From: an uncultured Acidobacteriota bacterium
Lineage (GTDB): Bacteria; Acidobacteriota; Vicinamibacteria; Vicinamibacterales; UBA2999
Assembly (NCBI GenBank): GCA_902826515.1
Contig: CADEFD010000026.1
Span: 1-44,144, forward strand
Length of the DNA stretch: 44,144 nucleotides
Reading direction: 5' to 3'
The position numbers were made by a program, and so were the translations under genes. Under the pieces are notes generated by a model that ran no database searches, was not told the DNA's origin, and was given only the letters and a program-made list of their open reading frames with translations. Position 1 is the stretch's first letter; each line of letters starts with the position of its first letter. Shown here in pieces: positions 16,907 to 25,132 of this stretch.

Positions 16907-18171
16907 CGCCGGCTCGTCTTCTTTCGCGTGGTCGTGGACAGTCTGACGTCGATGGACCGGGCGTGGCCTTCAAGACCCTCGGCGCGCGCGAGCGTCGTCA
17001 CCGTCGGGCCGATGGCCGTGAGCCCGGCCTTCGTGACGCGCTGCACCGACACGAGCTTCACGAAGTCCGCCGTGTGCAGGCCGCCGCGCACGCGGGCGAC
17101 GCCGGCCGTGGGCAGCGTGTGGTTCGAGCCGATGGCGTAGTCGCCGGCCACCTGCGCCGTCCACGGTCCGATGAAGATCGCGCCGGCGTTGCGGATGCGC
17201 CCGGCGCGGACCTCCGTGTCCACGACCAGATGTTCGGACGCCGCCTCGTTCGCGAGCGCCACGGCGTCCTCCATGTTCTTCGTCACGATGATGCCACCGT
17301 GATTCCAGAGTGACGCCGCGGCCGGACCGGTGGCCGGCAGTTGCCGCGCCACTTCTTCGGCCACCTCTCGCGCGAGCGACAGCTTCGACGTGATGAAGAC
17401 AGCGCGGGCGTCTGGGTCGTGTTCCGCCTGGGCGATGAGGTCCGCGGCAATCCAGTCCGCCGGGCCGCTGTCGGCGACGATGAGAATCTCGGACGGGCCG
17501 GCGTAGAAGTCGATCGGGCAGTCCTGCGCCACGAGCGCCTTGGCCGCCGACACCCAGCGGTTGCCCGGACCCACGATCTTGCTGACACGCGGCACACTCT
17601 TCGTGCCGTAGGCCAGCGCCGCCACCGCGTGCGCGCCGCCGATGCGGAACACCCGATCGGCGCCGGCTTCGACCGCCGCCGCGAGCACCACCGGATCCAC
17701 CGACGGGCTGCAGACGATGACTTCGGGCACTCCGGCCACGCGCGCGGGGATGGCCGTCATGAGCAGCGACGACGGCAGCGGATACCGTCCGCCGGGCACG
17801 TAGCAGCCCACGCGCTCGAGCGGAATCACGCGCTGTTCGACGCTGACGCCCGGCGCCACACGGATGCGCCATTCCTTCGGCCGCTGCGCCGTTGCCACGT
17901 CGCGAATGGCGTCGGCCGCGCGCTTGAGCGCGGCGCGGATTGCCGCCGGCGCCTTCTTCGCGCCGGCCTCGATCTGCTTCCGCGGCACCTCGAGCGGCCC
18001 GCCCCAGCCATCGAGCGCCTTCGCGTACGCCCGGAGCGCCTCGTCGCCGCCGTTCCTCACGTGCTCGACGATCGTGGCCGCCTTCTTCTCGGTGGCCGCG
18101 TCGCGAATGACGGATGGCTTCAGCAGCGCCTCGACTTCGGCGCGGTTGGTGGAATGAACGATTCTGATCAT
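16903..18171 (-). CDS. hisD: HisD: histidinol dehydrogenase
   Basis: 422 residues from ATG 18171 (MIRIVHSTNRAEV). Performs the last two steps, histidinol to histidine, with NAD and zinc. Active-site residues fit the family: Q248 and H251 (AQAEHDPDA), E313-H314 (ASEHLV), and the GPGN NAD-loop (201-204). It follows hisG after 44 bases; that gap is a GC-rich, self-complementary stretch (GGGCCCGGGCCC), the only real spacer in the operon. Ribosome site weak (GAAAG). Confidence 0.97.
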   Translation of the reverse strand: MIRIVHSTNRAEVEALLKPSVIRDAATEKKAATIVEHVRNGGDEALRAYAKALDGWGGPLEVPRKQIEAGAKKAPAAIRAALKRAADAIRDVATAQRPKEWRIRVAPGVSVEQRVIPLERVGCYVPGGRYPLPSSLLMTAIPARVAGVPEVIVCSPSVDPVVLAAAVEAGADRVFRIGGAHAVAALAYGTKSVPRVSKIVGPGNRWVSAAKALVAQDCPIDFYAGPSEILIVADSGPADWIAADLIAQAEHDPDARAVFITSKLSLAREVAEEVARQLPATGPAAASLWNHGGIIVTKNMEDAVALANEAASEHLVVDTEVRAGRIRNAGAIFIGPWTAQVAGDYAIGSNHTLPTAGVARVRGGLHTADFVKLVSVQRVTKAGLTAIGPTVTTLARAEGLEGHARSIDVRLSTTTRKKTSRR

Positions 18172-18215
18172 GTGTGCTGTCTTTCGAGTCCCGGGCCCGG
18201 GCCCCGAGCCCCGCC

Positions 18216-19106
18216 CTAGAGAACGATCTTGTTGAGCGGGTATTCCACGATGCCCTGACCGCCGGCGGCCTTGAGGCGCGGAATCAGCGTGCGCACCGTC
18301 TTCTCTTCGACGATGGTGTTCACGGCGACCCAGTCGGCGTCGGAAAGCGACGAGATGGTCGGACGCTGCAGCGCGGGAAGCTGGGCGATGACGGCCTCGA
18401 GGTCGCTGCGCTTGACGTTCAGCATCAGCCCCACGCGTCCCTGGGCGGCGATGGCGGCCTTGAGCAGCAGGGCCAGCGTTTCGATCTTCTCGCGCTTCCA
18501 GGCATCGGCCATCACGGCTGGATTCGCGACGAGGCGGGTGTTGCTCTCCATGAGCGTCTCGACGATGCGCAGGCGGTTGGCGCGCAGCGTGGACCCCGTT
18601 TCGGTGGCCTCGACGATCGCGTCGGCCAGCACCGGCGGCTTCACTTCGGTGGCGCCCCACGAGAACTCGACGTCCACCGTCGTGCCCTTCTGTTCGAACC
18701 AGTGTTTCGTGACCCGCACGAGTTCGGTCGCGATGCGTTTGCCCTGCAGGTCTTCGGCCTTCTGCACGGGGGAGTCTTCCGGCACGGCCAGTACCCACTT
18801 GACCTTGCCGAAGCTCACCTTCGAGTAGACGAGGTCGCAGACCGAGACGAGCGGCGCCTGTTCGGGGTGGCCGATGGCGTGTTCCTCGATCCAGTCCATG
18901 CCGGTCAAGCCGGCATCGAGCACGCCGTCGCTCACGTAACGCGCCATCTCCTGCGCGCGGATGAGCATGCACTCGATCTCGGGGTCGTCGATGGTGGGGA
19001 AGTAGGAGCGGGAGCTCGTGCGGATCTCGTAGCCGGCGCGCCGGAAGAGCGCCACGGTGGACTCTTCGAGCGAGCCCTTCGGAATCCCCAGTTTCAGCGT
19101 GCTCAT
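18216..19106 (-). CDS. hisG: HisG: ATP phosphoribosyltransferase, long form
   Basis: 296 residues from ATG 19106, which overlaps the hisI stop (ATGA). Catalyses the committed step, ATP plus PRPP to phosphoribosyl-ATP. The length and the C-terminal region ([15 protein letters not shown], then [12 protein letters not shown]) show the long form with its own regulatory ACT-like domain, so HisZ is not needed and histidine feedback inhibition is expected. The phosphate loop is near [12 protein letters not shown]. Feedback control here would act in addition to the attenuator upstream. Confidence 0.96.
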   Translation of the reverse strand: MSTLKLGIPKGSLEESTVALFRRAGYEIRTSSRSYFPTIDDPEIECMLIRAQEMARYVSDGVLDAGLTGMDWIEEHAIGHPEQAPLVSVCDLVYSKVSFGKVKWVLAVPEDSPVQKAEDLQGKRIATELVRVTKHWFEQKGTTVDVEFSWGATEVKPPVLADAIVEATETGSTLRANRLRIVETLMESNTRLVANPAVMADAWKREKIETLALLLKAAIAAQGRVGLMLNVKRSDLEAVIAQLPALQRPTISSLSDADWVAVNTIVEEKTVRTLIPRLKAAGGQGIVEYPLNKIVL

Positions 19107-19441
19107 CGCGCGGCCTCCGGAAAATCGGTCACTTCGGTGTTGAAGCAGGTGCGGGCGCCGGTGTGGCACACGTTGCCGTCGCCCTCACGGGCGGCCTTCA
19201 CGAGCACGGTGTCGTCGTCGCAGTCGACCAGGATCTGCTTCACGGCGAGCCGGTTGCCCGAGGTTTCGCCCTTGGTCCAGAGCGTGTTGCGCGTGCGGCT
19301 GTAGAAGGTGACGTAGCCGATGCGCCGGGTGATGGCCCAGGCCTCTTCGTTCATGAAGCCCACCATCAGCACCTCGCCGCTTTCGTGGTCCTGCACCACG
19401 GCGGGCACCAGGCCGTCCAGTTTCGTGAAGTCCAGTGTCAT
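19103..19441 (-). CDS. hisI: HisI: phosphoribosyl-AMP cyclohydrolase (no HisE domain)
   Basis: 112 residues from ATG 19441, with AAGGA eight bases upstream; longer readings would run into the attenuator. Zinc and magnesium ligands are seen in D73-C74-D75-D76-D77 and in C92 and C99 (CHTGARTCF). Opens the purine ring of phosphoribosyl-AMP. The HisE pyrophosphatase often fused or adjacent is absent from the operon. First structural gene behind the his leader, 66 bases downstream of the terminator run of U. Confidence 0.96.
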   Translation of the reverse strand: MTLDFTKLDGLVPAVVQDHESGEVLMVGFMNEEAWAITRRIGYVTFYSRTRNTLWTKGETSGNRLAVKQILVDCDDDTVLVKAAREGDGNVCHTGARTCFNTEVTDFPEAAR

Positions 19442-19506
19442 CGGTCGTTCCTTCGTCGGTCGTTCGGGCGGATGAGTCGGACCGGGTTCCCGCGGGGCGC
19501 ACAAAC

Positions 19507-19533
19507 AAAAAACCCCGCCGGATTCCGGCGGGG
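19507..19533 (-). terminator. Intrinsic terminator of the his attenuator
   Basis: On the minus strand CCCCGCCGG and CCGGCGGGG form a perfect nine-bp stem with a three-base loop, followed by TTTTTT, then GTTT. It stands between the leader peptide and hisI, upstream of the genes it would silence. This is the clearest intrinsic terminator in the window. Confidence 0.93.
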
Positions 19534-19573
19534 CTGCTCAGGTTCTGGTGTGAACGCTGGTCCGTGTCTGTGG

Positions 19574-19684
19574 CTACACGTGCAGTCCGGCCGGCCCGAA
19601 GGCGGCATGGTGATGGACATGATGCACGTGGTGGAGCGCGAACACGACGAGTAGAGCGTAGCCCAAAGGGCCGGGCGGAGGCAA
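19574..19684 (-). CDS. Candidate his leader peptide
   Basis: A 36-residue reading from TTG 19684, nine bases after GGGGTGA, to TAG at 19574. Residues 18-26 read HHVHHVHHH, with one further His near the end. Other possible starts in the same frame are TTG 19666 (30 residues) and GTG 19645 (23 residues); no ATG is available, so the start is uncertain. It lies 132 bases ahead of hisI. Seven His codons among nine is far above background and mirrors the role, though not the sequence, of HisL in enterobacteria. Too short and too biased to be an enzyme; its translation is the signal. Confidence 0.8.
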   Translation of the reverse strand: MPPPGPLGYALLVVFALHHVHHVHHHAAFGPAGLHV

Positions 19685-19757
19685 TGTCCGGTTTCACCCC
19701 GGCGATTGCGTAGTTCTGGATGCGGGCGTGCTGCCCGCCTTCTGGAGGATGAACGTG

Positions 19758-21530
19758 ATGGCTTGGATGGCCCCCCGGCTGGCGCTGATGCTGGCCCTGT
19801 TCGCTCTGACCGCGCTTCCCGCAAGCGCCCAGCCCCTGCCGATGGGTGTCTTCACCTGGCAGCTCGCCCCGTACTGCAACGTGCTGTCGCTCACGACGTC
19901 GCAGGATGGCGCCGTCTACACGTTCGACGGCACCGACAATCAGTGCGGCGCCTCCACGCTCGGCACCGTGCAGGGCCTGGCCGTCATCAATCCGAATGGC
20001 ACGGTGGGCATCGGGCTCACCATCGTGAGCACGCCGGGCGGGCTGCCGGTGCACGTGCAGGGCACGATCGACCTGGGCTCGCTGGGCGGACCCTGGACGG
20101 ACGACCACGGCAACTCCGGCACGCTGGTCTTCGCGCCATCGGCGCCGTCCGGGGCGCCGCGTCCACTGGCCTCGGCCGCCATCCCCACCGGCGCCGTCAC
20201 GAGCGCGAAGATTGCCGACGGCACGGTGGCCGCGGTGGACGTGAATGCCGCGGAAGTGCAGAAGCGCGTGACCGGCGCGTGTGCCACCGGGGAACTGATG
20301 ACCGGTGTGAACGAAGACGGCAGCGTGGCGTGCGCGGCGGTGTCGTCGGGCAGCGGCGGCGACATCACGGGCGTCACCGCGGGCGTTGGTATGCTGGGCG
20401 GCGGCACGACCGGCACGGTCACGCTGAACGTGAATCCCAGTGTGGTGCAGGCGCGGGTCACCGGCACGTGCCCGGCGGGCCAGTCGATCAGTGCCATCGC
20501 CGCCAACGGCACGGTCAGTTGCGAGGTGGATGACACGGGCGCGACGGTCACCGGCAGCGGCACCTCCGCAACGGCGGCCCGCGTGGACCACACCCACGAG
20601 CGCAGCACCACCAACAGCACCGCCGTCGGCCCGGGCGCCATGCCCTCGACCTCGGCCCAGCGAAACACCGCCATCGGTTTCAACACGCTGGCGGCCCTGC
20701 CGAGTGGCCCTCAGAACACGGCGGTTGGTGCCGATGCTCTCGCGCTGGTGGACGTCGGCAGCAACAACACCGCGATTGGCGTCCGCGCTGGAGCAGCGCT
20801 CACGAGCGGTACCTCGAATGTCGCCGTGGGCTCCCTGGCCCTTCGCAACAATGCGACTGGCGGCAATAACGTGGCGCTCGGGTACACGACCTTGAACGAC
20901 GCGCTGGGGTCGTGGAACACGGCGGTTGGGTTCGGCGCCCTCACCAGTCTTGTCAACGGCGACCGCAACACCGCCCTCGGCAAGCAGGCTGGCGATGCTC
21001 TGACTGACGGGTACGACAACATCTACATCGATCACCTTGGCGCGGCGGCCGAGAACTCGACCACCCGTATCGGGACCATCCAGACGCGGACGTTCATGGC
21101 CGGAATCCGCGGGCGCACGACCGGGCAGAACGACGCCGTCGCCGTCGTCATCGACAGCGCCGGTCAGCTCGGCACGGTCTCGTCGAGCGCGAAGACGAAG
21201 TTCGACATCCAGGATCTGCCGGCGGATGTGACCGCGGCCGTATCGCGCCTGCGGCCGGTGTCGTTCCGCTACAAGCAGCCCTTCGCGAACGGCTCGACGC
21301 CGGTGCAGTACGGCCTCATCGCCGAAGAGGTGGAGCAGGTGCTGCCGGAGCTCGTGGCCTTCGACGAACACGGCGACCCGGCCACGGTGAAGTATCACGT
21401 GCTGCCGTCACTGCTCCTGGCCGAGGTGCAGCGGCTGCAGACGGCGCTGCGGGCCGAGTCGAGCCGCACGGCCGCGCTCGAAGCCGCCGTCGCGGAGCTG
21501 CGCGCCACGCTCGCCGCCCGCGAACGCTGA
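19758..21530 (+). CDS. Secreted YadA-head repeat protein with C-terminal S74 autoprocessing domain
   Basis: 590 residues from ATG 19758, chosen over two upstream ATGs because GGAGG lies nine bases before it and a signal peptide begins there (cleaved after PASAQ). An N-terminal domain (25-130) is followed by short linkers, then left-handed YadA-head-type repeats (about 285-425; NTAIG, NTAVG, NVAVG, NVALG, NTALG every 20-25 residues). Next is a peptidase S74 intramolecular chaperone: candidate Ser-Lys dyad S476 and K481, followed by FDI, then GLIAEEVEQVLPELV. The C-terminus is a coiled coil. S74 domains trimerise the upstream fibre and then cut themselves off. A surface fibre or adhesin is inferred. 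Divergent from the his operon; a GCGGGC/GCCCGC hairpin at 19722-19738 lies in the shared gap. Confidence 0.87.
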   Translation: MAWMAPRLALMLALFALTALPASAQPLPMGVFTWQLAPYCNVLSLTTSQDGAVYTFDGTDNQCGASTLGTVQGLAVINPNGTVGIGLTIVSTPGGLPVHVQGTIDLGSLGGPWTDDHGNSGTLVFAPSAPSGAPRPLASAAIPTGAVTSAKIADGTVAAVDVNAAEVQKRVTGACATGELMTGVNEDGSVACAAVSSGSGGDITGVTAGVGMLGGGTTGTVTLNVNPSVVQARVTGTCPAGQSISAIAANGTVSCEVDDTGATVTGSGTSATAARVDHTHERSTTNSTAVGPGAMPSTSAQRNTAIGFNTLAALPSGPQNTAVGADALALVDVGSNNTAIGVRAGAALTSGTSNVAVGSLALRNNATGGNNVALGYTTLNDALGSWNTAVGFGALTSLVNGDRNTALGKQAGDALTDGYDNIYIDHLGAAAENSTTRIGTIQTRTFMAGIRGRTTGQNDAVAVVIDSAGQLGTVSSSAKTKFDIQDLPADVTAAVSRLRPVSFRYKQPFANGSTPVQYGLIAEEVEQVLPELVAFDEHGDPATVKYHVLPSLLLAEVQRLQTALRAESSRTAALEAAVAELRATLAARER

Positions 21531-21548
21531 CGCGAACACACCGGTGGG

Positions 21549-21568
21549 CCCGGGCGCGATTGCCCGGG
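21549..21568 (+). terminator. Seven-bp hairpin after the S74 gene
   Basis: CCCGGGC (21549-21555) and GCCCGGG (21562-21568) enclose GCGATT, 18 bases after the stop; only a weak TCT follows. Possible terminator. Confidence 0.45.
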
Positions 21569-21603
21569 TCTGCACCGCTCCTGCGCACGAAGGAGCCCAG
21601 CCC

Positions 21604-21612
21604 TGCTATAAA
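21604..21612 (+). promoter_or_regulatory. Extended -10 promoter (TGC-TATAAA) for the sigma factor-kinase operon
   Basis: TG, one base, then TATAAA, ending six bases before GTG 21619. Transcription would start at or beside the GTG, so the message is probably leaderless. No -35 seen, as is usual for extended -10 promoters. Confidence 0.55.
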
Positions 21613-21618
21613 TGTGCG

Positions 21619-22182
21619 GTGCAACGCATCGGCCAGCTGACCACCCTGCTCCAGCGCGCGGGCGAGGGCGACAGCGAGGCGGCCGATGCCGTGTTCGCCG
21701 CCAGCTACCCGGTGCTCCGCCGCCTCGCCCATGCGCGGCTGCGCGGCCACGTGCGGACACCCACCATCGACACCTCGCTCGTCGTGCACGAGGCGTATCT
21801 GCGCTTCGTGCAGGCCGGCGATCTGAGGCTCGAAGACGAAGTGCATTTCAGGCGCTGGGCCTCCAAGGTGATGAGGTCGGTCATCGTGGACCTGGTGCGC
21901 CGGCGCAAGGCGGCGCGGCGCGGCGGCGACGTGGACGAAGTGACCCTCTCGACCGACCTGCCGCTGCCCTCCACCGGACGCGGCGAAGATCTCGTGCTGC
22001 GGGTGCACGATGCCCTCACCGCGTTCGCCGAGGTGGATGCCCGGGCCGCGCACGTGGTCGAGATGCGTTTCTTCGCCGGCATGACCGAACCGGAGGCGGC
22101 CGCCGCGCTCGGCATCACCGAGCGCACGGTGCGCCGCGACTGGGAACGCGCGCGGCTCATGCTGGCGGAGATGCTGCGGTGA
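21619..22182 (+). CDS. ECF sigma factor (PF07638 type), paired with the kinase downstream
   Basis: 187 residues from GTG 21619. Region 2 spans about 5-80 and region 4 about 125-185, with a helix-turn-helix at MTEPEAAAALGITERTVRR. In region 2.2 the acidic DAED motif that contacts RNA polymerase in ordinary ECF factors reads DTSL (51-54), with further Thr residues at 47 and 49. No anti-sigma factor follows; instead a Ser/Thr kinase overlaps by four bases (GTGA). ECF43 factors such as EcfP of Vibrio parahaemolyticus lack DAED and are switched on by phosphorylation from a linked kinase; the same logic is likely here but unproven. Confidence 0.9.
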   Translation: MQRIGQLTTLLQRAGEGDSEAADAVFAASYPVLRRLAHARLRGHVRTPTIDTSLVVHEAYLRFVQAGDLRLEDEVHFRRWASKVMRSVIVDLVRRRKAARRGGDVDEVTLSTDLPLPSTGRGEDLVLRVHDALTAFAEVDARAAHVVEMRFFAGMTEPEAAAALGITERTVRRDWERARLMLAEMLR

Positions 22183-24998
22183 CAGCAAAACACGACATCG
22201 AGGCGCTGCGCACGCTCAACCGGCTCGTGGACGAAGCGCTCGCGCTCGACCCGTCCGCGCGCACGACCTGGCTCGATCAGCTCACGACCGAATACGAGGC
22301 CTTCAAGCCGCGACTCAAGCTCATGCTCGAGGCCGTCGCGGCCGACGACTTCGACGAGTTCCTCCGCACCCTGCCGGAGCTCGAGATCGACGCCGACGAT
22401 GCCGTCGAGGCCCTGCCGGCCTTCGAGCCCGGCGCGCTCGTGGGCGCCTACCGGCTCGTGCGGCAGATCGCCCGCGGTGGCCAGGGTGTCGTGTGGCTGG
22501 CCGAACGGGCCGACGGCCTGCTCGAGCGCGCCGTCGCGATCAAGCTGCCCGGCGGCGTCATGCACCGGCGCGGACTGGCCGAACGCCTGGCGCGCGAACG
22601 CGAGATCCTCGGCCGGCTGGAACATCCGAACATCGCGCGGCTCTACGACGCGGGCGTGACGCCGAACGGCGAGCCGTTCCTGGCAATGGAGTTCGTGGAT
22701 GGGCGTCCCATCGACACCTTCGTCGCCGAAGACGGGCTCGACACACGCGCCGTCGTCCGCCTCGTGCTGCAGGTCGCCTCGGCCGTGGCCTTCGCGCACG
22801 CCGCGCTCGTCATCCACCGCGACCTCAAGCCGACGAACGTGCTCGTGGACCGCGAGGGCCGCGCCCGACTGCTCGACTTCGGCATCGCCGCGCTGATGGA
22901 CGAAGGCGGCGACGAACGCGACGGCCTCACCGAAGACGGCGGCCGCGCGCTCACGCTCGCCTATGCGTCGCCGGAGCAAATCGAGCGGCGTCCGCTTGGT
23001 GTGGCGACCGACGTCTACTCGCTCGGGGTGCTCACGTTCGAGCTCGTGGCCGGCCGGCGTCCCTACGACCTGCCGCGCGAAACCGCCGGTGCGCTCGAAG
23101 AGGCCATCCTGCACGCCGAACCGGCCCTGGCCAGCCGGGTCGCCGCCTCCGTGGAGCGGCGTCGCGCCCTCGCGGGCGATCTCGACACCATCCTCCGTAA
23201 GGCCCTGCGCAAGCCGGCCGCCGACCGTTACGAGAGCGTGGCGGCCTTCGCCGAGGACCTGCGCCGCTGGCTCGATGGCCGTCCAGTACTGGCGCAGCCC
23301 GACCGCTGGACCTATCGCGCCGGCAAGTTCCTGCGCCGCAACCGCGTGCCGGTCGCGGCCGCGGCCGCTGTGACGCTGGCCGTGGGCATCGGCGCCGGTG
23401 TGGCGTATCGCCAGACGCAGCAGGCCCGCGCCGCCGACGCACAGGCGGCGAGCGCCGAAGTGTTCATCACGTCCATGCTGCGTCAGGCCAACGTGGATGG
23501 GAACGACAGCCAGTCGGACCTGCTGGTCGTGGACCTGCTCCGTCGCGCCGGCAATGACGTGGTGGCGATGCAGGCGCCGGCGGCCACGCGCGTCCGCCTC
23601 ATGAACCTGGTCGCCGATGGACTGCGGGGGTTCGGCCAGGCCTCGGACTTCGGTGACATCGCGTCGAAAGCGCTGGCCGAGGCTGCACCGCTCGGACCCG
23701 ATCATGCCGAGGCGCTCAAGGCCGGCTTCCTGAGGGCCAACGCGCTCATGGAGCTGGGGAAATCGACCGAGGCGGCGGCGATACTCGCGGACGTGATTCC
23801 ACGGCTCGAACGGCAGGCGGCGTCGGATCCGGTGACCTACGGGCGGGCCCTGCGGCTCGTGGCTGACCTGGGCATCGTGGAGGCGAAGTTCGCCGACGCC
23901 GAGGCGGCCGCCCGCAAGGCCGTCGAGGCCATGGAGCGCTATCTGGGGCCGACCCATCCGGAAACGGCCGCCGCCTTCCGCACGCTCGGCGAGGTCGTGA
24001 GCCAGGACCACCAGATCGACCGCGCGCTCGATCTCTCGGCCCGGGCGCTCGAGCGCACGCTTGCCGCGCACCAGGACCAGCCGAACCACCCGTGGATCCT
24101 GCGGGCGCGCGAGTTGCGTGCCCAGGCGCTCGGCGACGCCGGCCAACTCGACGAGGCGGTGGCGGAGTTGAAGCGCGCCCTGGACGTGCGCACGGCGATT
24201 CAGGGCCCGAACTCACGCGGCGTCGGCATGAGCGGCCACAATTACGCCGGCAATCTCTATCGCCTTGGCCGCCTGGCCGAGGCCATCGAACATCACGCGC
24301 GTGCCCTCGCGATTCTCGACCCGCTCATCGACCACGACGCCAGCGACTACCTGAACGTCAGGAACCTTCGCGGCCTGCTGATGATCGCCGTGCGCCGCGG
24401 TGACGACGCTATCGAGGCCGTGGCGCCGGGGCAGCCCGCGTTCACGACGCTGATGGGCGCGGCCCATCCGCTCGTGCTCATGAACCGGGCCATCGTGGCC
24501 GGAGCGCATGGATACGAGGGCCGGCTCGATCGCGCGGCGCCTGAGATGGCGGCCGTGCTGGCCGACATGCGCGCGGCCGGTGCCGCGATGCCGCCCGTGC
24601 TGCTGACGGCTGGCCGGCTGTATCGACGGCTCGGCCGCGACGGCGAGGCCGGCCGCCTCTTCGCCGAGGCCGAGACCGCCGCCGGCACGGCCGCGCCAGC
24701 CGCGCGCCTGGTGGCGCAGATCCGGATGGAACGGGCGCTGCTCGTCGCGCCGCCGGACGCCGCGACGGCCGCCATCACCGAGGCGCTGGCCCGCCTCGAT
24801 GTGCTCTATCCCGTGCCCACGCCGTGGCAGGCCGACGGCCACGTGGCGCTGGCGCGGTTGCTGCGGGACGAGGGGCGCGTGGTCGAGGCCGGCACCCACG
24901 CGCGCGTCGCCATCGACGTCTGGCGCTCGCTCAATCCCCTCGGCCCGTGGCTGGCCGAGGCCGAGCGTCTGCTCGCACCGGCCTCCACCACGCGCTGA
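22179..24998 (+). CDS. Transmembrane Ser/Thr protein kinase with C-terminal TPR region
   Basis: 939 residues from GTG 22179. A short N-terminal helical region (1-85) precedes a complete kinase domain: glycine loop ARGGQGVV (98-105), K122 (VAIK), catalytic HRD (213-215, HRDLKPTN), DFG (233-235) and SPEQ. One membrane helix follows (about 387-405), then a 530-residue extracytoplasmic region of TPR-like helical repeats (for example GPTHPETAAAFRTLGEV). Kinase inside and TPR sensor outside is typical of Acidobacteriota. Co-translated with the ECF sigma factor, its most likely substrate (inference). Confidence 0.93.
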   Translation: MTAKHDIEALRTLNRLVDEALALDPSARTTWLDQLTTEYEAFKPRLKLMLEAVAADDFDEFLRTLPELEIDADDAVEALPAFEPGALVGAYRLVRQIARGGQGVVWLAERADGLLERAVAIKLPGGVMHRRGLAERLAREREILGRLEHPNIARLYDAGVTPNGEPFLAMEFVDGRPIDTFVAEDGLDTRAVVRLVLQVASAVAFAHAALVIHRDLKPTNVLVDREGRARLLDFGIAALMDEGGDERDGLTEDGGRALTLAYASPEQIERRPLGVATDVYSLGVLTFELVAGRRPYDLPRETAGALEEAILHAEPALASRVAASVERRRALAGDLDTILRKALRKPAADRYESVAAFAEDLRRWLDGRPVLAQPDRWTYRAGKFLRRNRVPVAAAAAVTLAVGIGAGVAYRQTQQARAADAQAASAEVFITSMLRQANVDGNDSQSDLLVVDLLRRAGNDVVAMQAPAATRVRLMNLVADGLRGFGQASDFGDIASKALAEAAPLGPDHAEALKAGFLRANALMELGKSTEAAAILADVIPRLERQAASDPVTYGRALRLVADLGIVEAKFADAEAAARKAVEAMERYLGPTHPETAAAFRTLGEVVSQDHQIDRALDLSARALERTLAAHQDQPNHPWILRARELRAQALGDAGQLDEAVAELKRALDVRTAIQGPNSRGVGMSGHNYAGNLYRLGRLAEAIEHHARALAILDPLIDHDASDYLNVRNLRGLLMIAVRRGDDAIEAVAPGQPAFTTLMGAAHPLVLMNRAIVAGAHGYEGRLDRAAPEMAAVLADMRAAGAAMPPVLLTAGRLYRRLGRDGEAGRLFAEAETAAGTAAPAARLVAQIRMERALLVAPPDAATAAITEALARLDVLYPVPTPWQADGHVALARLLRDEGRVVEAGTHARVAIDVWRSLNPLGPWLAEAERLLAPASTTR

Positions 24999-25004
24999 GT
25001 CCGT

Positions 25005-25021
25005 TCCGCGACACACGCGGA
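25005..25021 (+). terminator. Short hairpin after the kinase gene
   Basis: TCCGCG and CGCGGA enclose ACACA seven bases after the stop. No T tract; weak evidence. Confidence 0.3.
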
Positions 25022-25132
25022 CCACACGCCCGCCGCCCCTCGCGCCTCGTCTGCGCGCCTCATGTCCGGATTTCCGCGCCCGTTGCGTAGGAAGAGACAG
25101 GGCGGCCTGCGCGCCCATCAAGGAGCGATGAC

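Larger units (their letters stand above)
19501..19700 (-). promoter_or_regulatory. His operon leader with transcription attenuator
   Basis: Transcribed leftward into hisI. Elements in order: SD-like GGGGTGA (19694-19700), a leader peptide with clustered His codons, segment 1 (CACGTGCA, 19623-19630, inside the His codons), segment 2 (TGCACGTG, 19577-19584, its perfect complement), and the intrinsic terminator (19507-19533). An alternative, imperfect antiterminator pairs 19582-19594 with 19525-19537, using bases of segment 2 and the 5' arm of the terminator; it cannot coexist with either. This is the logic of amino-acid attenuation: stalling at His codons frees segment 2 and prevents termination. 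No convincing promoter was identified; it should lie near 19700-19750. Pairings were done by eye. Confidence 0.85.

Noticed and set aside
19601..19654. Rightward Met/Val/Asp-rich reading (MVMDMMHVV) over the his leader
   Set aside because: It is the complement of the clustered CAC/CAT codons; the leftward His reading is explained by the terminator and the his operon.
20650..21000. Possible tandem DNA repeats or CRISPR-like array
   Set aside because: The periodicity is at protein level (YadA-head motifs); DNA units are diverged and in one reading frame.
21705..24146. Leftward 813-codon open frame antisense to the sigma factor and kinase
   Set aside because: Shadow of the kinase frame; composition typical of antisense GC-rich DNA.
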